From an uncultured Prevotella sp. (GTDB lineage Bacteria > Bacteroidota > Bacteroidia > Bacteroidales > Bacteroidaceae), in contig CAMWKM010000017.1 of assembly GCA_947174835.1 (NCBI GenBank), positions 1-33,922 of the forward strand: a DNA stretch of 33,922 nucleotides, given 5' to 3'. A program made the translations under genes and the position numbers. Of this stretch, positions 9,874 to 18,241 are shown piece by piece. The notes under the pieces are model-generated. The model did no database searches and was not told the origin of the DNA. It saw only the letters and a program-made list of their open reading frames with translations. Position 1 is the stretch's first letter; each line of letters opens with the position of its first letter.

Positions 9874-9909
9874 AAAAGCATCCTTAATATAGAGGGTGCT
9901 TTTTTGTTT
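9874..9909 (+). terminator. Rho-independent terminator after the M16 gene
   Basis: An 11-base stem (9874-9884 with 9893-9903, one G-T wobble) around an eight-base loop runs into a T-rich tract. It lies 20 bases past the M16 stop codon. Confidence 0.85.
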
Positions 9910-9917
9910 TATTTTTG

Positions 9918-9947
9918 TTGGTTTCTCAAATATTTTACTTACCTTTG
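9918..9947 (+). promoter_or_regulatory. Promoter for the fumarase-M6-nagB operon
   Basis: TTG (9918-9920), 19 bases, then TACCTTTG (9940-9947) matches the Bacteroidetes consensus. The -7 box stands 29 bases before the fumarase start codon, directly downstream of the previous terminator. Confidence 0.8.
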
Positions 9948-9976
9948 TAGCCAAATAAACTAAAAAAGAATAAACT

Positions 9977-11623
9977 ATGGCAACACCAGCATTCAAGTAT
10001 GCCCCGATGTTTCAGATGGGCGAGGACAAAACAGAGTATAGACTGCTTTCGAAGGAAGGCGTGACCGTTTCTGAGTTTGAAGGCAAGGAAATCGTGAAGG
10101 TCTCAAAAGAGGCTCTGACATTGTTGGCACAGCAGGCTTTTCATGATGTGGAGTTCATGCTGCGCCGCGAGCACAACCTGCAAGTGGCTCAGATACTGCA
10201 AGATCCCGATGCTTCGGAGAACGATAAGTATGTGGCTCTGCAGTTCTTGCGCAATGCAGAAGTGGCTGCCCGTGGCATCCTGCCTTTCTGTCAGGATACG
10301 GGTACTGCTATCATTCATGGTGAGAAAGGTCAGCAGGTGTGGACTGGATTCGAGGACGAAGAGGCATTGAGTCTGGGTGTCTACAATACCTTTACGCAGG
10401 ATAACCTGCGCTATTCACAGAATGCTCCGTTGAATATGTACGATGAGGTGAATACCCGCTGCAATCTGCCTGCACAGATTGATATTGAGGCTACCGAGGG
10501 TGCGGAGTATCGTTTTGTGATGGTAGCTAAGGGCGGCGGTTCGGCTAACAAGACCTACTTCTATCCGATGACGAAGGCTACTATTCAAAATGAAGGCACA
10601 CTCATTCCCTTCCTCGTGGAGAAGATGAAGAGCCTCGGTACGGCTGCCTGTCCGCCATATCATATTGCTTTTGTCATTGGTGGCACTTCTGCGGAGAAGA
10701 ACCTTCTGACTGTCAAACTGGCCAGTATCAAATACTATGATTCGCTGCCCACTACGGGTGATGAGACGGGACGCGCTTTCCGTGATGTTGATCTGGAACA
10801 GAAATTGTTGGATGAGGCTCACAAGATTGGTCTCGGTGCACAGTTCGGTGGTAAGTATCTGGCGCATGATATTCGTGTTATCCGTTTGCCCCGTCATGGT
10901 GCATCTTGCCCCATCGGTATGGGAGTCAGCTGCTCGGCCGATCGTAATATCAAGGCGAAGATCAATAAAGACGGTATTTGGTTGGAGAAGATGGACTCGA
11001 ATCCTTCGGAGTTGATTCCTGCTGAATATGCCAAGGCCGGGGAAGGACAGAATACTATTGAGATAGACCTGAATCAAGGTATCGATGCTGTTCGCAAAGA
11101 ACTGACGAAATATCCTGTTTCCACGAGAATCAACCTGCGTGGTACGATTATTGTGGCTCGTGATATTGCTCATGCCAAATTGAAGGCTCGTATTGATGCT
11201 GGCGAGGAAATGCCTGAATACTTTAAGAAATATCCTGTGCTCTATGCTGGTCCAGCCAAGACGCCAGAGGGGTATCCTTGTGGCTCGATGGGGCCGACGA
11301 CGGCCAACCGTATGGATCCCTATGTGGATGAGTTTCAGTCGTTGGGTGCCTCGCTGGTGATGATTGCCAAAGGCAACCGTTCGCAGGTGGTAACTGATGC
11401 TTGCCAAAAGCATGGCGGTTTCTATTTGGGCAGCATTGGCGGTGTGGCTGCTGTTTTGTCGCAGTCGAGCATCAAGAGCATTGAGTGTGTGGAATATCCT
11501 GAGTTGGGTATGGAAGCTATCTGGAAGATTGACGTTGAAGATTTCCCCGCCTTCATCTTGGTAGATGATAAGGGCAACGACTTCTTTAAGCAGCTTAAAC
11601 CCTGGGCTCCATGCGGCAAATAA
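9977..11623 (+). CDS. Class I (iron-sulfur) fumarate hydratase
   Basis: This 548 aa enzyme interconverts fumarate and malate, here probably serving the reductive succinate branch of anaerobic metabolism in the cytoplasm. Length and content match the one-chain class I family (E. coli FumA/FumB type). Three cysteines suited to the oxygen-sensitive 4Fe-4S cluster lie at 105 (PFCQDTGTA), 225 (TAACPPYH) and 319 (GVSCSADRN), close to the E. coli cluster positions 105, 224 and 318. The segment [13 protein letters not shown] is also conserved. Its last 13 bases overlap the start of the M6 peptidase gene. Confidence in function is high; naming it fumA or fumB is arbitrary, so no symbol is given. Confidence 0.95.
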   Translation: MATPAFKYAPMFQMGEDKTEYRLLSKEGVTVSEFEGKEIVKVSKEALTLLAQQAFHDVEFMLRREHNLQVAQILQDPDASENDKYVALQFLRNAEVAARGILPFCQDTGTAIIHGEKGQQVWTGFEDEEALSLGVYNTFTQDNLRYSQNAPLNMYDEVNTRCNLPAQIDIEATEGAEYRFVMVAKGGGSANKTYFYPMTKATIQNEGTLIPFLVEKMKSLGTAACPPYHIAFVIGGTSAEKNLLTVKLASIKYYDSLPTTGDETGRAFRDVDLEQKLLDEAHKIGLGAQFGGKYLAHDIRVIRLPRHGASCPIGMGVSCSADRNIKAKINKDGIWLEKMDSNPSELIPAEYAKAGEGQNTIEIDLNQGIDAVRKELTKYPVSTRINLRGTIIVARDIAHAKLKARIDAGEEMPEYFKKYPVLYAGPAKTPEGYPCGSMGPTTANRMDPYVDEFQSLGASLVMIAKGNRSQVVTDACQKHGGFYLGSIGGVAAVLSQSSIKSIECVEYPELGMEAIWKIDVEDFPAFILVDDKGNDFFKQLKPWAPCGK

Positions 11624-13170
11624 AAGGCTTATTGTTTCTTTTTGCCTTTTTGCCTTTTTTCTCTTTAGCGCAGAACATCAGGAGAGGCGACTGCACACCA
11701 CCTTCAGCCGATGAGACGGCTGAGGTGCGTGGTGTGTCACGGTCGGCCCGCCTGCCTGCTATCAATAGGAGTTGGGATCCAAATAAGATATATAAGCAAT
11801 TGGTCGTGCTGGTAGAATTCAAGGGCGATGCTACCTACTTCAGTATGGAACAGCCTCGTGAATTTTATGACTCTCTGTTCAACTATAATGGCTTTAACAA
11901 ACGATTTGGAAACGGTTGTGTGGCAGACTACTTTCGCGATCAGTCGAGAGGGCTGTTCAATCTTGAGTGTGATGTCTTTGGACCTTACCAATTGACAACC
12001 AAAGCACAACCTTATGACAATCCGTCTGCCAGTACGCGTAATTATGCCAGAGAACAAATGATAGATGCCACCCGGATGCTGTTGTCCGAGAATGCGAATT
12101 GGGATTACAGTCAATATGATTGGGATGGCGATGGCGAGATAGAACAGATTATATTTGTTTTTGCAGGCATGAGTGGTAACCAAGGGACGGCTTCCTATGG
12201 CTATATATGGCCTAATACCTCTTCTTTTTCTGCAATTACGATGCCTGGTAATGTGGTGATACGCAATTATTCTGTCAGTGCTGAAAAGTGGGAAGGTAAC
12301 ACACTTTGTGGTATTGGTACTATTTGCCATGAGTATGCGCATTGTCTTGGTTTGCCGGATATCTATCCTACTGGAGGCAGTTCCGGATTCTTTTCCGTTG
12401 TTGATGAGTGGGACCTGATGGATGGCGGTAACTTTACCAACTATGGTTGGTGCCCGCCTAACTATACGGCGATGGAGAAAATGTTGATGGGATGGTTGAC
12501 ACCTATAGAACTATATCAACCCACAGAGGTGAGGAATATGAAGCCTTTGGCAGGCGGTGGCGATGCCTATATCATTAAGCATACAGATTCGGAGTATCTT
12601 TTACTTGAGAACCGCCAGTGGGATGGTTGGGATGCCGGATTGCCAGGTAAAGGACTTGTTGTTTATCATGTAGACTATCTTGCATCCGCTTGGTCGGGCA
12701 ATTTTGTTAATAATATGAAAGGCCATTTCCGCTTTGATCTTGTACATGCGGACAATATGGACTATAATCAGTGGGAAACTATTGCTCCTTATGATAATAA
12801 TCAGTGGGCTGGGCCTGATAGGATGCACAACAAGCATCTTAGTACATCGTCTTATCCGTGGTCGACTGACAGTACGAATTTCGTGAACGATCAACTGACA
12901 GACACATCTATTCCCGCTACCGTCATGTATAATAGGAATGCTGAGGATGCTACTGTTCTGTCGAAATCCATTACAGATATCACAATGTCAGACGAGGGGA
13001 ATATCTCTTTTTGTTTCATGGGAGGTGACCCCGCAGGAATTATAAACCTAACTCCGGAGCAGTCTATAGGCGATGGCACAATCTACGATATGCAGGGACG
13101 TCGTTATAAACCACAGTTCCCGCTCAAACGTGGCCTGTATATCGTCAATCGCAAGAAGATTATGATATAA
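11611..13170 (+). CDS. Secreted M6 family metallopeptidase
   Basis: This 519 aa protein is a zinc peptidase of the M6 (immune inhibitor A-like) family. A signal peptide runs from 1 to about 20 (ending SLAQ), which supports the start at 11611 although it overlaps the fumarase gene by 13 bases. The catalytic motif [11 protein letters not shown] (240-250) supplies His240, Glu241, His244 and Asp250, and WDLMDGG (267-273) is the likely Met-turn. The acidic [10 protein letters not shown] (170-179) resembles a calcium loop. The C-terminus, IYDMQGRRY then [11 protein letters not shown], looks like the short end of a Bacteroidetes secreted protein. Expression with a core metabolic enzyme and nagB is unusual. 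The physiological substrate is unknown. Confidence 0.9.
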   Translation: MRQIKGLLFLFAFLPFFSLAQNIRRGDCTPPSADETAEVRGVSRSARLPAINRSWDPNKIYKQLVVLVEFKGDATYFSMEQPREFYDSLFNYNGFNKRFGNGCVADYFRDQSRGLFNLECDVFGPYQLTTKAQPYDNPSASTRNYAREQMIDATRMLLSENANWDYSQYDWDGDGEIEQIIFVFAGMSGNQGTASYGYIWPNTSSFSAITMPGNVVIRNYSVSAEKWEGNTLCGIGTICHEYAHCLGLPDIYPTGGSSGFFSVVDEWDLMDGGNFTNYGWCPPNYTAMEKMLMGWLTPIELYQPTEVRNMKPLAGGGDAYIIKHTDSEYLLLENRQWDGWDAGLPGKGLVVYHVDYLASAWSGNFVNNMKGHFRFDLVHADNMDYNQWETIAPYDNNQWAGPDRMHNKHLSTSSYPWSTDSTNFVNDQLTDTSIPATVMYNRNAEDATVLSKSITDITMSDEGNISFCFMGGDPAGIINLTPEQSIGDGTIYDMQGRRYKPQFPLKRGLYIVNRKKIMI

Positions 13171-13190
13171 TAATTTTAAAAAAGAAAAAT

Positions 13191-13985
13191 ATGCGAGTTA
13201 TTATTGAACCAAATTATGATTTGATGTCCCAGTGGGCAGCAAATTATGTAGTAGCAAAGATTAATGCTGCGAAGCCAACGAAGGAGAAACCTTTTATTCT
13301 TGGTCTGCCTACAGGCTCATCGCCTATTGGCATGTATCGTGGTTTAGTGAAAGCCTATCAAGAAGGTAAGGTGTCGTTCAAGAATGTTGTTACTTTCAAT
13401 ATGGATGAGTATGTCGGCTTGCCCGTAGAGCATCCTGAAAGCTATCACTCTTTTATGTTTACTAATCTTTTCAACCACATCGACTGTCCCAAAGAGAATA
13501 TTCATATCCTTAATGGAAATGCAGAAGACTTGGCTGCCGAATGTGCCAATTACGAGAAGGAGATAGAGAAGTTTGGCGGTATTGATCTCTTCCTTGGTGG
13601 AATTGGTCCCGACGGTCATATCGCTTTCAACGAGCCGGGCTCATCGCTCTGCAGTCGCACTCGTCAGAAAACCCTGACCACTGATACTATTATTGCTAAC
13701 AGTCGCTTTTTCGAGGGTGACATTAATAAGGTGCCTAAGACGGCCTTGACCGTTGGTGTTGGTACTGTGATGGCTGCCAAGGAAGTAATGATTCTGGTGA
13801 ATGGCCACGCAAAGTGCCGCGCTTTGCAGGCTGCTGTTGAGGGAAGTGTGAACCACATGTGGACTATTTCGGCTTTGCAAATGCATCCTCATGGTATTAT
13901 CGTGGCTGACGATGCTGCCTGTGAGGAACTGAAGGTTGGCACCTATCGCTATTTCAAGGATATTGAACGCGACAACTTGTTGTAA
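13191..13985 (+). CDS. nagB: Glucosamine-6-phosphate deaminase
   Basis: This 264 aa enzyme converts glucosamine 6-phosphate to fructose 6-phosphate and ammonia in the cytoplasm, the last step of amino sugar catabolism. The phosphate-binding loop [12 protein letters not shown] is at 38-49. The catalytic residues fall at the same numbers as in E. coli NagB: Asp72 (MDEY), Asp141 and His143 ([12 protein letters not shown]) and Glu148. It starts 20 bases after the M6 gene with an A-rich leader and no separate promoter that I can see, so it is probably the last gene of the fumarase operon. Its stop codon is inside the arm of a shared terminator. Confidence 0.97.
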   Translation: MRVIIEPNYDLMSQWAANYVVAKINAAKPTKEKPFILGLPTGSSPIGMYRGLVKAYQEGKVSFKNVVTFNMDEYVGLPVEHPESYHSFMFTNLFNHIDCPKENIHILNGNAEDLAAECANYEKEIEKFGGIDLFLGGIGPDGHIAFNEPGSSLCSRTRQKTLTTDTIIANSRFFEGDINKVPKTALTVGVGTVMAAKEVMILVNGHAKCRALQAAVEGSVNHMWTISALQMHPHGIIVADDAACEELKVGTYRYFKDIERDNLL

Positions 13986-14021
13986 TCAGAAAAGCGACCT
14001 TTCAAGGTCGCTTTTCTGATT
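13984..14021. terminator. Bidirectional terminator shared by nagB and the metallo-hydrolase gene
   Basis: Arms 13984-14001 and 14004-14021 are perfectly complementary over 18 bases with a two-base gap at the centre. The last two bases of the nagB stop codon form the start of one arm, and the stop codon of the converging gene begins within the end of the other. T-rich runs lie within the arms, so it can act on both strands. Confidence 0.9.
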
Positions 14022-14751
14022 ATTTGTAGTCTCTGATTCTTGTACTTATTCCCGATCCGTTCAATTTAATAAGCACCTGATTGATGGGTGTGTCACCGAA
14101 GTGATAGGGAAAGAGCACTTTGGGCTTGATGGCCTTTGCTGTTTTTACTAATTGATCGATAGTCATCGTGTAAGGTTGGTTGCAAGGCAGGAAGGCAATG
14201 TCGATATCTTTCAGATTGTCCATTTCTGGGATATCCTCTGTGTCACCGGCAATGTAGATACGAAGTCCGTCAAGCGACAGAATGTAACCATTATCGCGAC
14301 CTTTGGGATGAAACTGTTCCCGACCCTCTGTTGTGTTGTAGGCCGGCACAGCCCAGATACGAATATCATCGGCATAGGTGATGCTATCACCATTGTTCAG
14401 GATGAGGCCGCGGTGAATCATGCCGTTTACAGTCTTGTTTGTGTAGACTCCGGTGGCTGGGGTGCAAAGCTTGGGGATGGCCAGCGCATCGTAATGATCG
14501 AAGTGTTCATGGGTGATGAGCAGGATGTTAGCCTTTGGATACATCGAAAAATCAGTCTTTGGTTCCAGATTGCCAACGGGGTCAATATAGATGTGTTTGC
14601 CCTCATATTCGATGTGTATGCTTGCGTGTTTGATGTGGTTGATGGTCACAGTCTTACCTCCAGGTGTAGTGAACGTGTCCGATTTTTGTGCGGCTTGCAT
14701 TGACATTGCAAGGAGCACCAATAGGCTTAATAGGGCAATTCTCTGTTTCAT
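14020..14751 (-). CDS. Exported metallo-beta-lactamase fold hydrolase
   Basis: This 243 aa protein has a signal peptide (1-20, ending MQA) and a metallo-beta-lactamase fold. The metal motif THEHFDH (80-86) gives His81, His83, Asp85 and His86. Further ligands are likely in AGDTED and in PYHFGD near the C-terminus. It resembles the UlaG/UPF0173-type MBL proteins rather than antibiotic-degrading enzymes, and nothing points to beta-lactam resistance. It converges on nagB and shares its terminator. The substrate is unknown. Confidence 0.87.
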   Translation of the reverse strand: MKQRIALLSLLVLLAMSMQAAQKSDTFTTPGGKTVTINHIKHASIHIEYEGKHIYIDPVGNLEPKTDFSMYPKANILLITHEHFDHYDALAIPKLCTPATGVYTNKTVNGMIHRGLILNNGDSITYADDIRIWAVPAYNTTEGREQFHPKGRDNGYILSLDGLRIYIAGDTEDIPEMDNLKDIDIAFLPCNQPYTMTIDQLVKTAKAIKPKVLFPYHFGDTPINQVLIKLNGSGISTRIRDYK

Positions 14752-14780
14752 GATTCTTGTTGTTTAATGATGTTCGGTTG

Positions 14781-14788
14781 CAAAGGTA
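14781..14788 (-). promoter_or_regulatory. -7 element for the metallo-hydrolase gene
   Basis: It reads TACCTTTG on the minus strand, 29 bases before the start codon. It is divergent from the trmO promoter. Confidence 0.6.
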
Positions 14789-14830
14789 GGAATTTATGAC
14801 GAAACAGAAAAGGATTATATGATTATTTTT

Positions 14831-14860
14831 TTGCCATATCAGTTCCTTTTTGTATCTTTG
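14831..14860 (+). promoter_or_regulatory. Promoter for trmO, almost touching the start codon
   Basis: TTG (14831-14833), 19 bases, then TATCTTTG (14853-14860) is a very good match. Only eight bases separate the -7 box from the trmO start codon at 14869, so transcription should begin within a few bases of the ATG. Confidence 0.8.
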
Positions 14861-14868
14861 TGGGCTGA

Positions 14869-15564
14869 ATGACTATTACACCGATAGCTTATTTTCGTTC
14901 ACCGATGACTTCGAAGTTCGGTGTGCCCCGACAAAGCGGATTGGCTGACGACCTGCCCGGGATGATTGTGCTTGAACCAGAATACCGAAGGGAGGAGGCC
15001 GTCAGGGGATTAGAGCAGTTTGATTACTTGTGGCTTATTTGGGAATTCAGTGCCAATCCTCATGAACAACAGGGACTAACCGTCAGGCCACCTCGTCTCG
15101 GGGGGAATGAGCGAGTTGGGGTTTTCGCCTCGCGTTCACCGTTTCGTCCGAACCGAATGGGGCTTTCGTGCGTATATATAAATAAGGTGGAGATAACCAA
15201 GGATTTAGGACCTGTCATCCATGTGAAGGGAGCCGACCTGATGGATGGCACACCTATCTATGACATAAAACCCTATGTAACGTATGCAGATTGTCATCCT
15301 GAGGCACGCAGCGGTTTTGTTGACGAGCGGAAATGGCAGCCACTTGAAGTCGTCATGACTGATGAATTGGCTGCTTGCTTCTCACAAGAAGAGCAGGCAG
15401 GGCTTCGGCAAGTGTTGGCTCAGGATCCGCGTCCCCGCTATCATGATGATGCCGGTCGCGTCTATGGGATGCCTTTCGGTGGTCGTGATGTGCGGTTTCA
15501 GGTTAGTGGTGGCGTGTTGACCGTCGTGGAAGTTGTCAATAACAGAAATTATCCTCAAAGGTAA
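14869..15564 (+). CDS. trmO: tRNA (N6-threonylcarbamoyladenosine-37) N6-methyltransferase TrmO (TsaA family)
   Basis: This 231 aa protein is of the TsaA/UPF0066 family; in E. coli TrmO methylates t6A37 of threonine tRNAs using S-adenosylmethionine. The family pattern is clear: ITPIAYFRSPMTSKFGVPRQ at 3-22, then RPPRLGG and GVFASRSPFRPNRMGLS (84-100), then DLMDGTPIYDIKPY. The start is fixed because the first residues already belong to the conserved strand. It has a strong promoter of its own and an extremely short predicted leader. The last 29 bases overlap, tail to tail, the opposite-strand DUF4230 gene. Confidence 0.92.
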   Translation: MTITPIAYFRSPMTSKFGVPRQSGLADDLPGMIVLEPEYRREEAVRGLEQFDYLWLIWEFSANPHEQQGLTVRPPRLGGNERVGVFASRSPFRPNRMGLSCVYINKVEITKDLGPVIHVKGADLMDGTPIYDIKPYVTYADCHPEARSGFVDERKWQPLEVVMTDELAACFSQEEQAGLRQVLAQDPRPRYHDDAGRVYGMPFGGRDVRFQVSGGVLTVVEVVNNRNYPQR

Positions 15565-16168
15565 TAGCCACGTGGTTAAAGCCCATTGCGCGGAATAACT
15601 GTCGGATCTGTTCTTCAGCCAGTTGCTGGGTCAGGGCAATATTCTTATTGGTCAGTGCTCGTCTCTTCATTTGTTCCTTTGCCCGGTGATAGAGTTCGTC
15701 GCGTGCAAAGGATGACCAGTCACCATCCTCAAAGAATATTTCCGTGCGGGTATCATCGATAAAAAACTCATCGAGTAGTCTTGCCTGTGGCAGACGTAGA
15801 CTGACGCTGTCACCATTGACCTTGATTTTGTCTTCCTTCAGTTCCTGCATATCAATGCCCAGCCGTAGGGTGCCACGATAGATGCACGCCAGATGATCAT
15901 CGAAAAGAATACCGGGGCGTATGGTGTCTATCAATTCTTCGTCGTCTACGGACAGAAATTCCCATTGCCCGATGTCTCGGATATCCTGTAGTTGTGTTGG
16001 CAGTAAGCCAACATTGCGACGGTCGGTAATGGTGATAGATGGGGTCGCTTGCTCTATTTGGCCCCATAGCCACGAGCCGGAAATGATTGCTGCAACGATG
16101 ATGGAGACGATGACGACGGCCACAATGGAACCACAAGTAATCAGGGTGATGCGGGTATTCTTTTCCAT
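15536..16168 (-). CDS. DUF4230 membrane-anchored protein
   Basis: This 210 aa protein has one N-terminal membrane segment at about 7-35 and a C-terminal domain that I recognise as DUF4230, a Bacteroidetes and Firmicutes family of unknown function. The domain carries regions such as GTLRLGIDMQEL, the SVSLRLPQARLLDEF strand pair, and a helical AKEQMKRRALTNKNIALTQQ. It is the second of two adjacent DUF4230 genes, starting 14 bases after the stop of the first, so the two were probably made by duplication. Its 3' end overlaps trmO by 29 bases on the other strand. Function cannot be assigned. Confidence 0.8.
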   Translation of the reverse strand: MEKNTRITLITCGSIVAVVIVSIIVAAIISGSWLWGQIEQATPSITITDRRNVGLLPTQLQDIRDIGQWEFLSVDDEELIDTIRPGILFDDHLACIYRGTLRLGIDMQELKEDKIKVNGDSVSLRLPQARLLDEFFIDDTRTEIFFEDGDWSSFARDELYHRAKEQMKRRALTNKNIALTQQLAEEQIRQLFRAMGFNHVAITFEDNFCY

Positions 16169-16182
16169 AAGGGTAGGGCGGA

Positions 16183-16842
16183 TTAGTCTAAGTGACGGAT
16201 CAATTGGTCGCTATTAAAGTCGCTACGAAAGTTAATGGTGATATTCTGTTCCTCGAATCCCATTTTTGTGAGGATGGGCATCAGCAGCCTGACGGCTCCT
16301 GCACGGGCGCTTTGCTCTATACCCAGACGAGGAACCTCGTCAATAATGGCTTGCTGCCCCCGACTGATAAGCTCGTTTTTTTCGTCGTTGCTGAAGCGGT
16401 CACGGTAAGGCGATACAAATTCCTTTAGGTGTTCATGGTCTACCTTGCTGCCGGTCAGCGTCACCTTCGGGTCTGGTAGCGTGATGTCGAGGTGCTGCCC
16501 GTCTTGCTTTATGTTGGCTTCAGAGAACTGGCTAAAGTCAATATAGCCTTTCAGCGTGGCATCAATAGGTATGGCCATCTTGCGGTGTCCGGGCTTTTTT
16601 ATCTCCAAATCAATGCCGAGACCTTTGGTGTCGATGGTCGAACGGTCGTCGCAAGTCACGATTTTGTGTACCTTGTATTCTGTAGTATAGAGGCGCGAGC
16701 ATTGCCGAATCTGCAGTGTCATCGTGCTAATAGTATCAGTCTGCTCCTCAATCCGTGTTTGATTGCAGCTTGAATTGCAAATGACAGGAAGCATAAGGGC
16801 AACGTAGCCTATGAACGTAAAAAGCTGCCGTTTGAGTGTCAT
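16183..16842 (-). CDS. DUF4230 envelope protein, first of a pair
   Basis: This 219 aa protein has a hydrophobic N-terminus (about residues 8-26) ending near Cys22 or Cys26; neither has a clean lipobox, so it may be a lipoprotein or a secreted or membrane-anchored protein. The rest matches DUF4230, with a pattern parallel to the next gene: GYIDFSQFSEANI, then HLDITLPDPKVTL, then a helix ending in MGFEEQNITINF, which mirrors MGFNHVAITF in its neighbour. A -7 box lies 17 bases upstream. Function unknown. Confidence 0.78.
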   Translation of the reverse strand: MTLKRQLFTFIGYVALMLPVICNSSCNQTRIEEQTDTISTMTLQIRQCSRLYTTEYKVHKIVTCDDRSTIDTKGLGIDLEIKKPGHRKMAIPIDATLKGYIDFSQFSEANIKQDGQHLDITLPDPKVTLTGSKVDHEHLKEFVSPYRDRFSNDEKNELISRGQQAIIDEVPRLGIEQSARAGAVRLLMPILTKMGFEEQNITINFRSDFNSDQLIRHLD

Positions 16843-16859
16843 GGTTCTTCAATTTTGTG

Positions 16860-16893
16860 CAAAAATAGAAAAAAAAGCCCATATAAGTGCAAA
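16860..16893 (-). promoter_or_regulatory. Promoter for the DUF4230 pair
   Basis: On the minus strand TATTTTTG (16860-16867) fits TAnnTTTG, and TTTG (16890-16893) lies 22 bases upstream, slightly longer than usual. Confidence 0.5.
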
Positions 16894-17012
16894 AAAGAAA
16901 AAGTTTTTTCATGGACAGATTAAACTTTTTGTTTGTCTTTGCATCAGAGTATTAGTTGCAACTCAGAGAACATGATAGAAGCAAAATGTCTAATGTTTAA
17001 AAAGTAACTAAT

Positions 17013-17489
17013 ATGAAAAAGATAGTAATGGCTTTAGTAGCCGCCATCACAATGAGCGCTACGGCAGTGGCACAGGAAGAGAACCAACAGAAGCGTGAAC
17101 ATCAGCGACCCGATAGAACCGAAATGGTGAAGCAGCGCACTGCTGAGACGGTAAAGACATACGGACTGAATGAAGAGCAGGCCGCCCGGTTGTTGGAACT
17201 GAATTTGAAGCATACCGAGAAGATGGGCCCGATGGGAGGCTGGCAACGTGGAGGCCGTGACGGGCGTCGTTCGCAGATGGATCGTGGCGATCGTCAGCGT
17301 CCTTCAAGGGAAGAAATGGAACAGCGCCGCGAGGAAATGCAGAAAAGTCGGGATGCTTATAATGCCGAACTGCAGAAGATCATGACCGAGGATCAGTTCA
17401 AGGCATATCAGGCAGATATGCAGAAACGAATGAATGAAGGTCCGAGAGGTCGTCATGGACAAAGACAACGCGGAGGCGATAATAAGTAA
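17013..17489 (+). CDS. Small secreted DUF4890-like protein
   Basis: This 158 aa protein has a signal peptide (1-21, ending AVAQ). The mature part is very rich in Arg, Gln, Glu and Met, with a central Gly-Arg stretch (about 75-92). Two helical segments, VKTYGLNEEQAARLLELNLK and EELQK-type repeats ending MTEDQFKAYQ, resemble the Spy/LTXXQ style of periplasmic helical proteins. I recognise it as close to the Bacteroidetes DUF4890 group. Only a weak -7 candidate (TGTCTTTG at 16934-16941, second base off consensus) is visible about 70 bases upstream. A chaperone-like or metal-related role would be speculation. Confidence 0.72.
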   Translation: MKKIVMALVAAITMSATAVAQEENQQKREHQRPDRTEMVKQRTAETVKTYGLNEEQAARLLELNLKHTEKMGPMGGWQRGGRDGRRSQMDRGDRQRPSREEMEQRREEMQKSRDAYNAELQKIMTEDQFKAYQADMQKRMNEGPRGRHGQRQRGGDNK

Positions 17490-17604
17490 AGACTAAAGAA
17501 ATTTTTCATAGTGATTTAGGTTAACATAGTGTTTTTAGAGGCAAGCGTGCCTACTTAATGGAATAAGTTTTCGGGATAAAAAGGATTTGGTTAATTATGG
17601 TAAC

Positions 17605-17636
17605 AGCGTCCACTTGAAAAAGTGGGCGCTTTTTTT
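17605..17636 (+). terminator. Rho-independent terminator with GAAA loop
   Basis: An 11-base stem (17605-17615 with 17620-17630, one G-T wobble) is closed by GAAA and followed by a run of T. It lies about 115 bases past the DUF4890-like gene. Its T run merges into the -33 element of the next promoter. Confidence 0.88.
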
Positions 17637-17665
17637 GTTTCTATGGCATTTTTTTCGTATCTTTG
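17634..17665 (+). promoter_or_regulatory. Promoter for the DUF4738 lipoprotein gene
   Basis: TTTG (17634-17637), 20 bases, TATCTTTG (17658-17665) is a full consensus match. The start codon at 17677 follows after 11 bases. The box lies downstream of the more upstream in-frame ATG at 17587, which rules that start out. Confidence 0.82.
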
Positions 17666-17676
17666 CCCCTGCAATT

Positions 17677-18234
17677 ATGAAACAGAAACCTATATGTTTG
17701 TTGTTGGCTGTCAGTATGATGTTGCTGGGTGCCTGCAAAGAGAAAAAGAATACAGGTGATATCATCACGACGAAGTATGAGCCTAAAGCCCTTGTCGCTC
17801 CAATAAAAATGAGCGAGGATCGTCAGACAAAGTCCATTGTTTGGCTGGGTAAAACTTATCAAGTAGACATCAGTCGTTTGCCTGCCGATAGCCTGTCTAA
17901 GTTGAAAGATGATAACGGTCAGCAGTATGTAGATAACCGCATTGTTGTGAATATCAGCAGGCAGGATGGTACGAAGTTCTTCCATCGGTCGTTTGTGAAG
18001 GATGCTTTCGTTGCCTATCTTGATGAACCGTTCAAGCGAAATGGCCAGTTGGTCAGTATTCTATATAATGAAATCGACGATTCTGCATTGGAATTTTCCG
18101 TGGTTGTCGGGATGCCCGATGCACCGGATGATTTGTTTGTGCCCTTGAAGATGATTATCGACCGACAAGGAACTGTCAGAGTTGAGAAAGACGATGACAT
18201 GGATATGCTCGACTATGACGTCGACGATGATTAG
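17677..18234 (+). CDS. DUF4738 family lipoprotein
   Basis: This 185 aa protein has a clear lipoprotein signal, MKQKPICLLLAVSMMLLGAC, with Cys20 as the lipidated residue. The open frame extends 30 codons upstream to 17587, but that part covers a terminator and the promoter, so 17677 is the real start. The mature domain fits the Bacteroidetes family DUF4738: SIVWLGKTYQVDISRLPAD, IVVNISRQDGTKFFHRSF and a run of beta strands. It ends in an acidic tail (DDDMDMLDYDVDDD). Function unknown, presumably an envelope protein. It ends seven bases from the converging HAD gene. Confidence 0.8.
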   Translation: MKQKPICLLLAVSMMLLGACKEKKNTGDIITTKYEPKALVAPIKMSEDRQTKSIVWLGKTYQVDISRLPADSLSKLKDDNGQQYVDNRIVVNISRQDGTKFFHRSFVKDAFVAYLDEPFKRNGQLVSILYNEIDDSALEFSVVVGMPDAPDDLFVPLKMIIDRQGTVRVEKDDDMDMLDYDVDDD

Positions 18235-18241
18235 TCTTGGA

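Noticed and set aside
10415..11413. Long minus-strand frame (332 aa) across the fumarase gene
   Set aside because: The plus-strand fumarase is certain; the opposite frame has no recognisable family and is a codon-bias shadow.
14020..14751. Beta-lactam resistance gene
   Set aside because: The metallo-beta-lactamase fold is shared by many hydrolases; the sequence looks like a UlaG/UPF0173-type protein.
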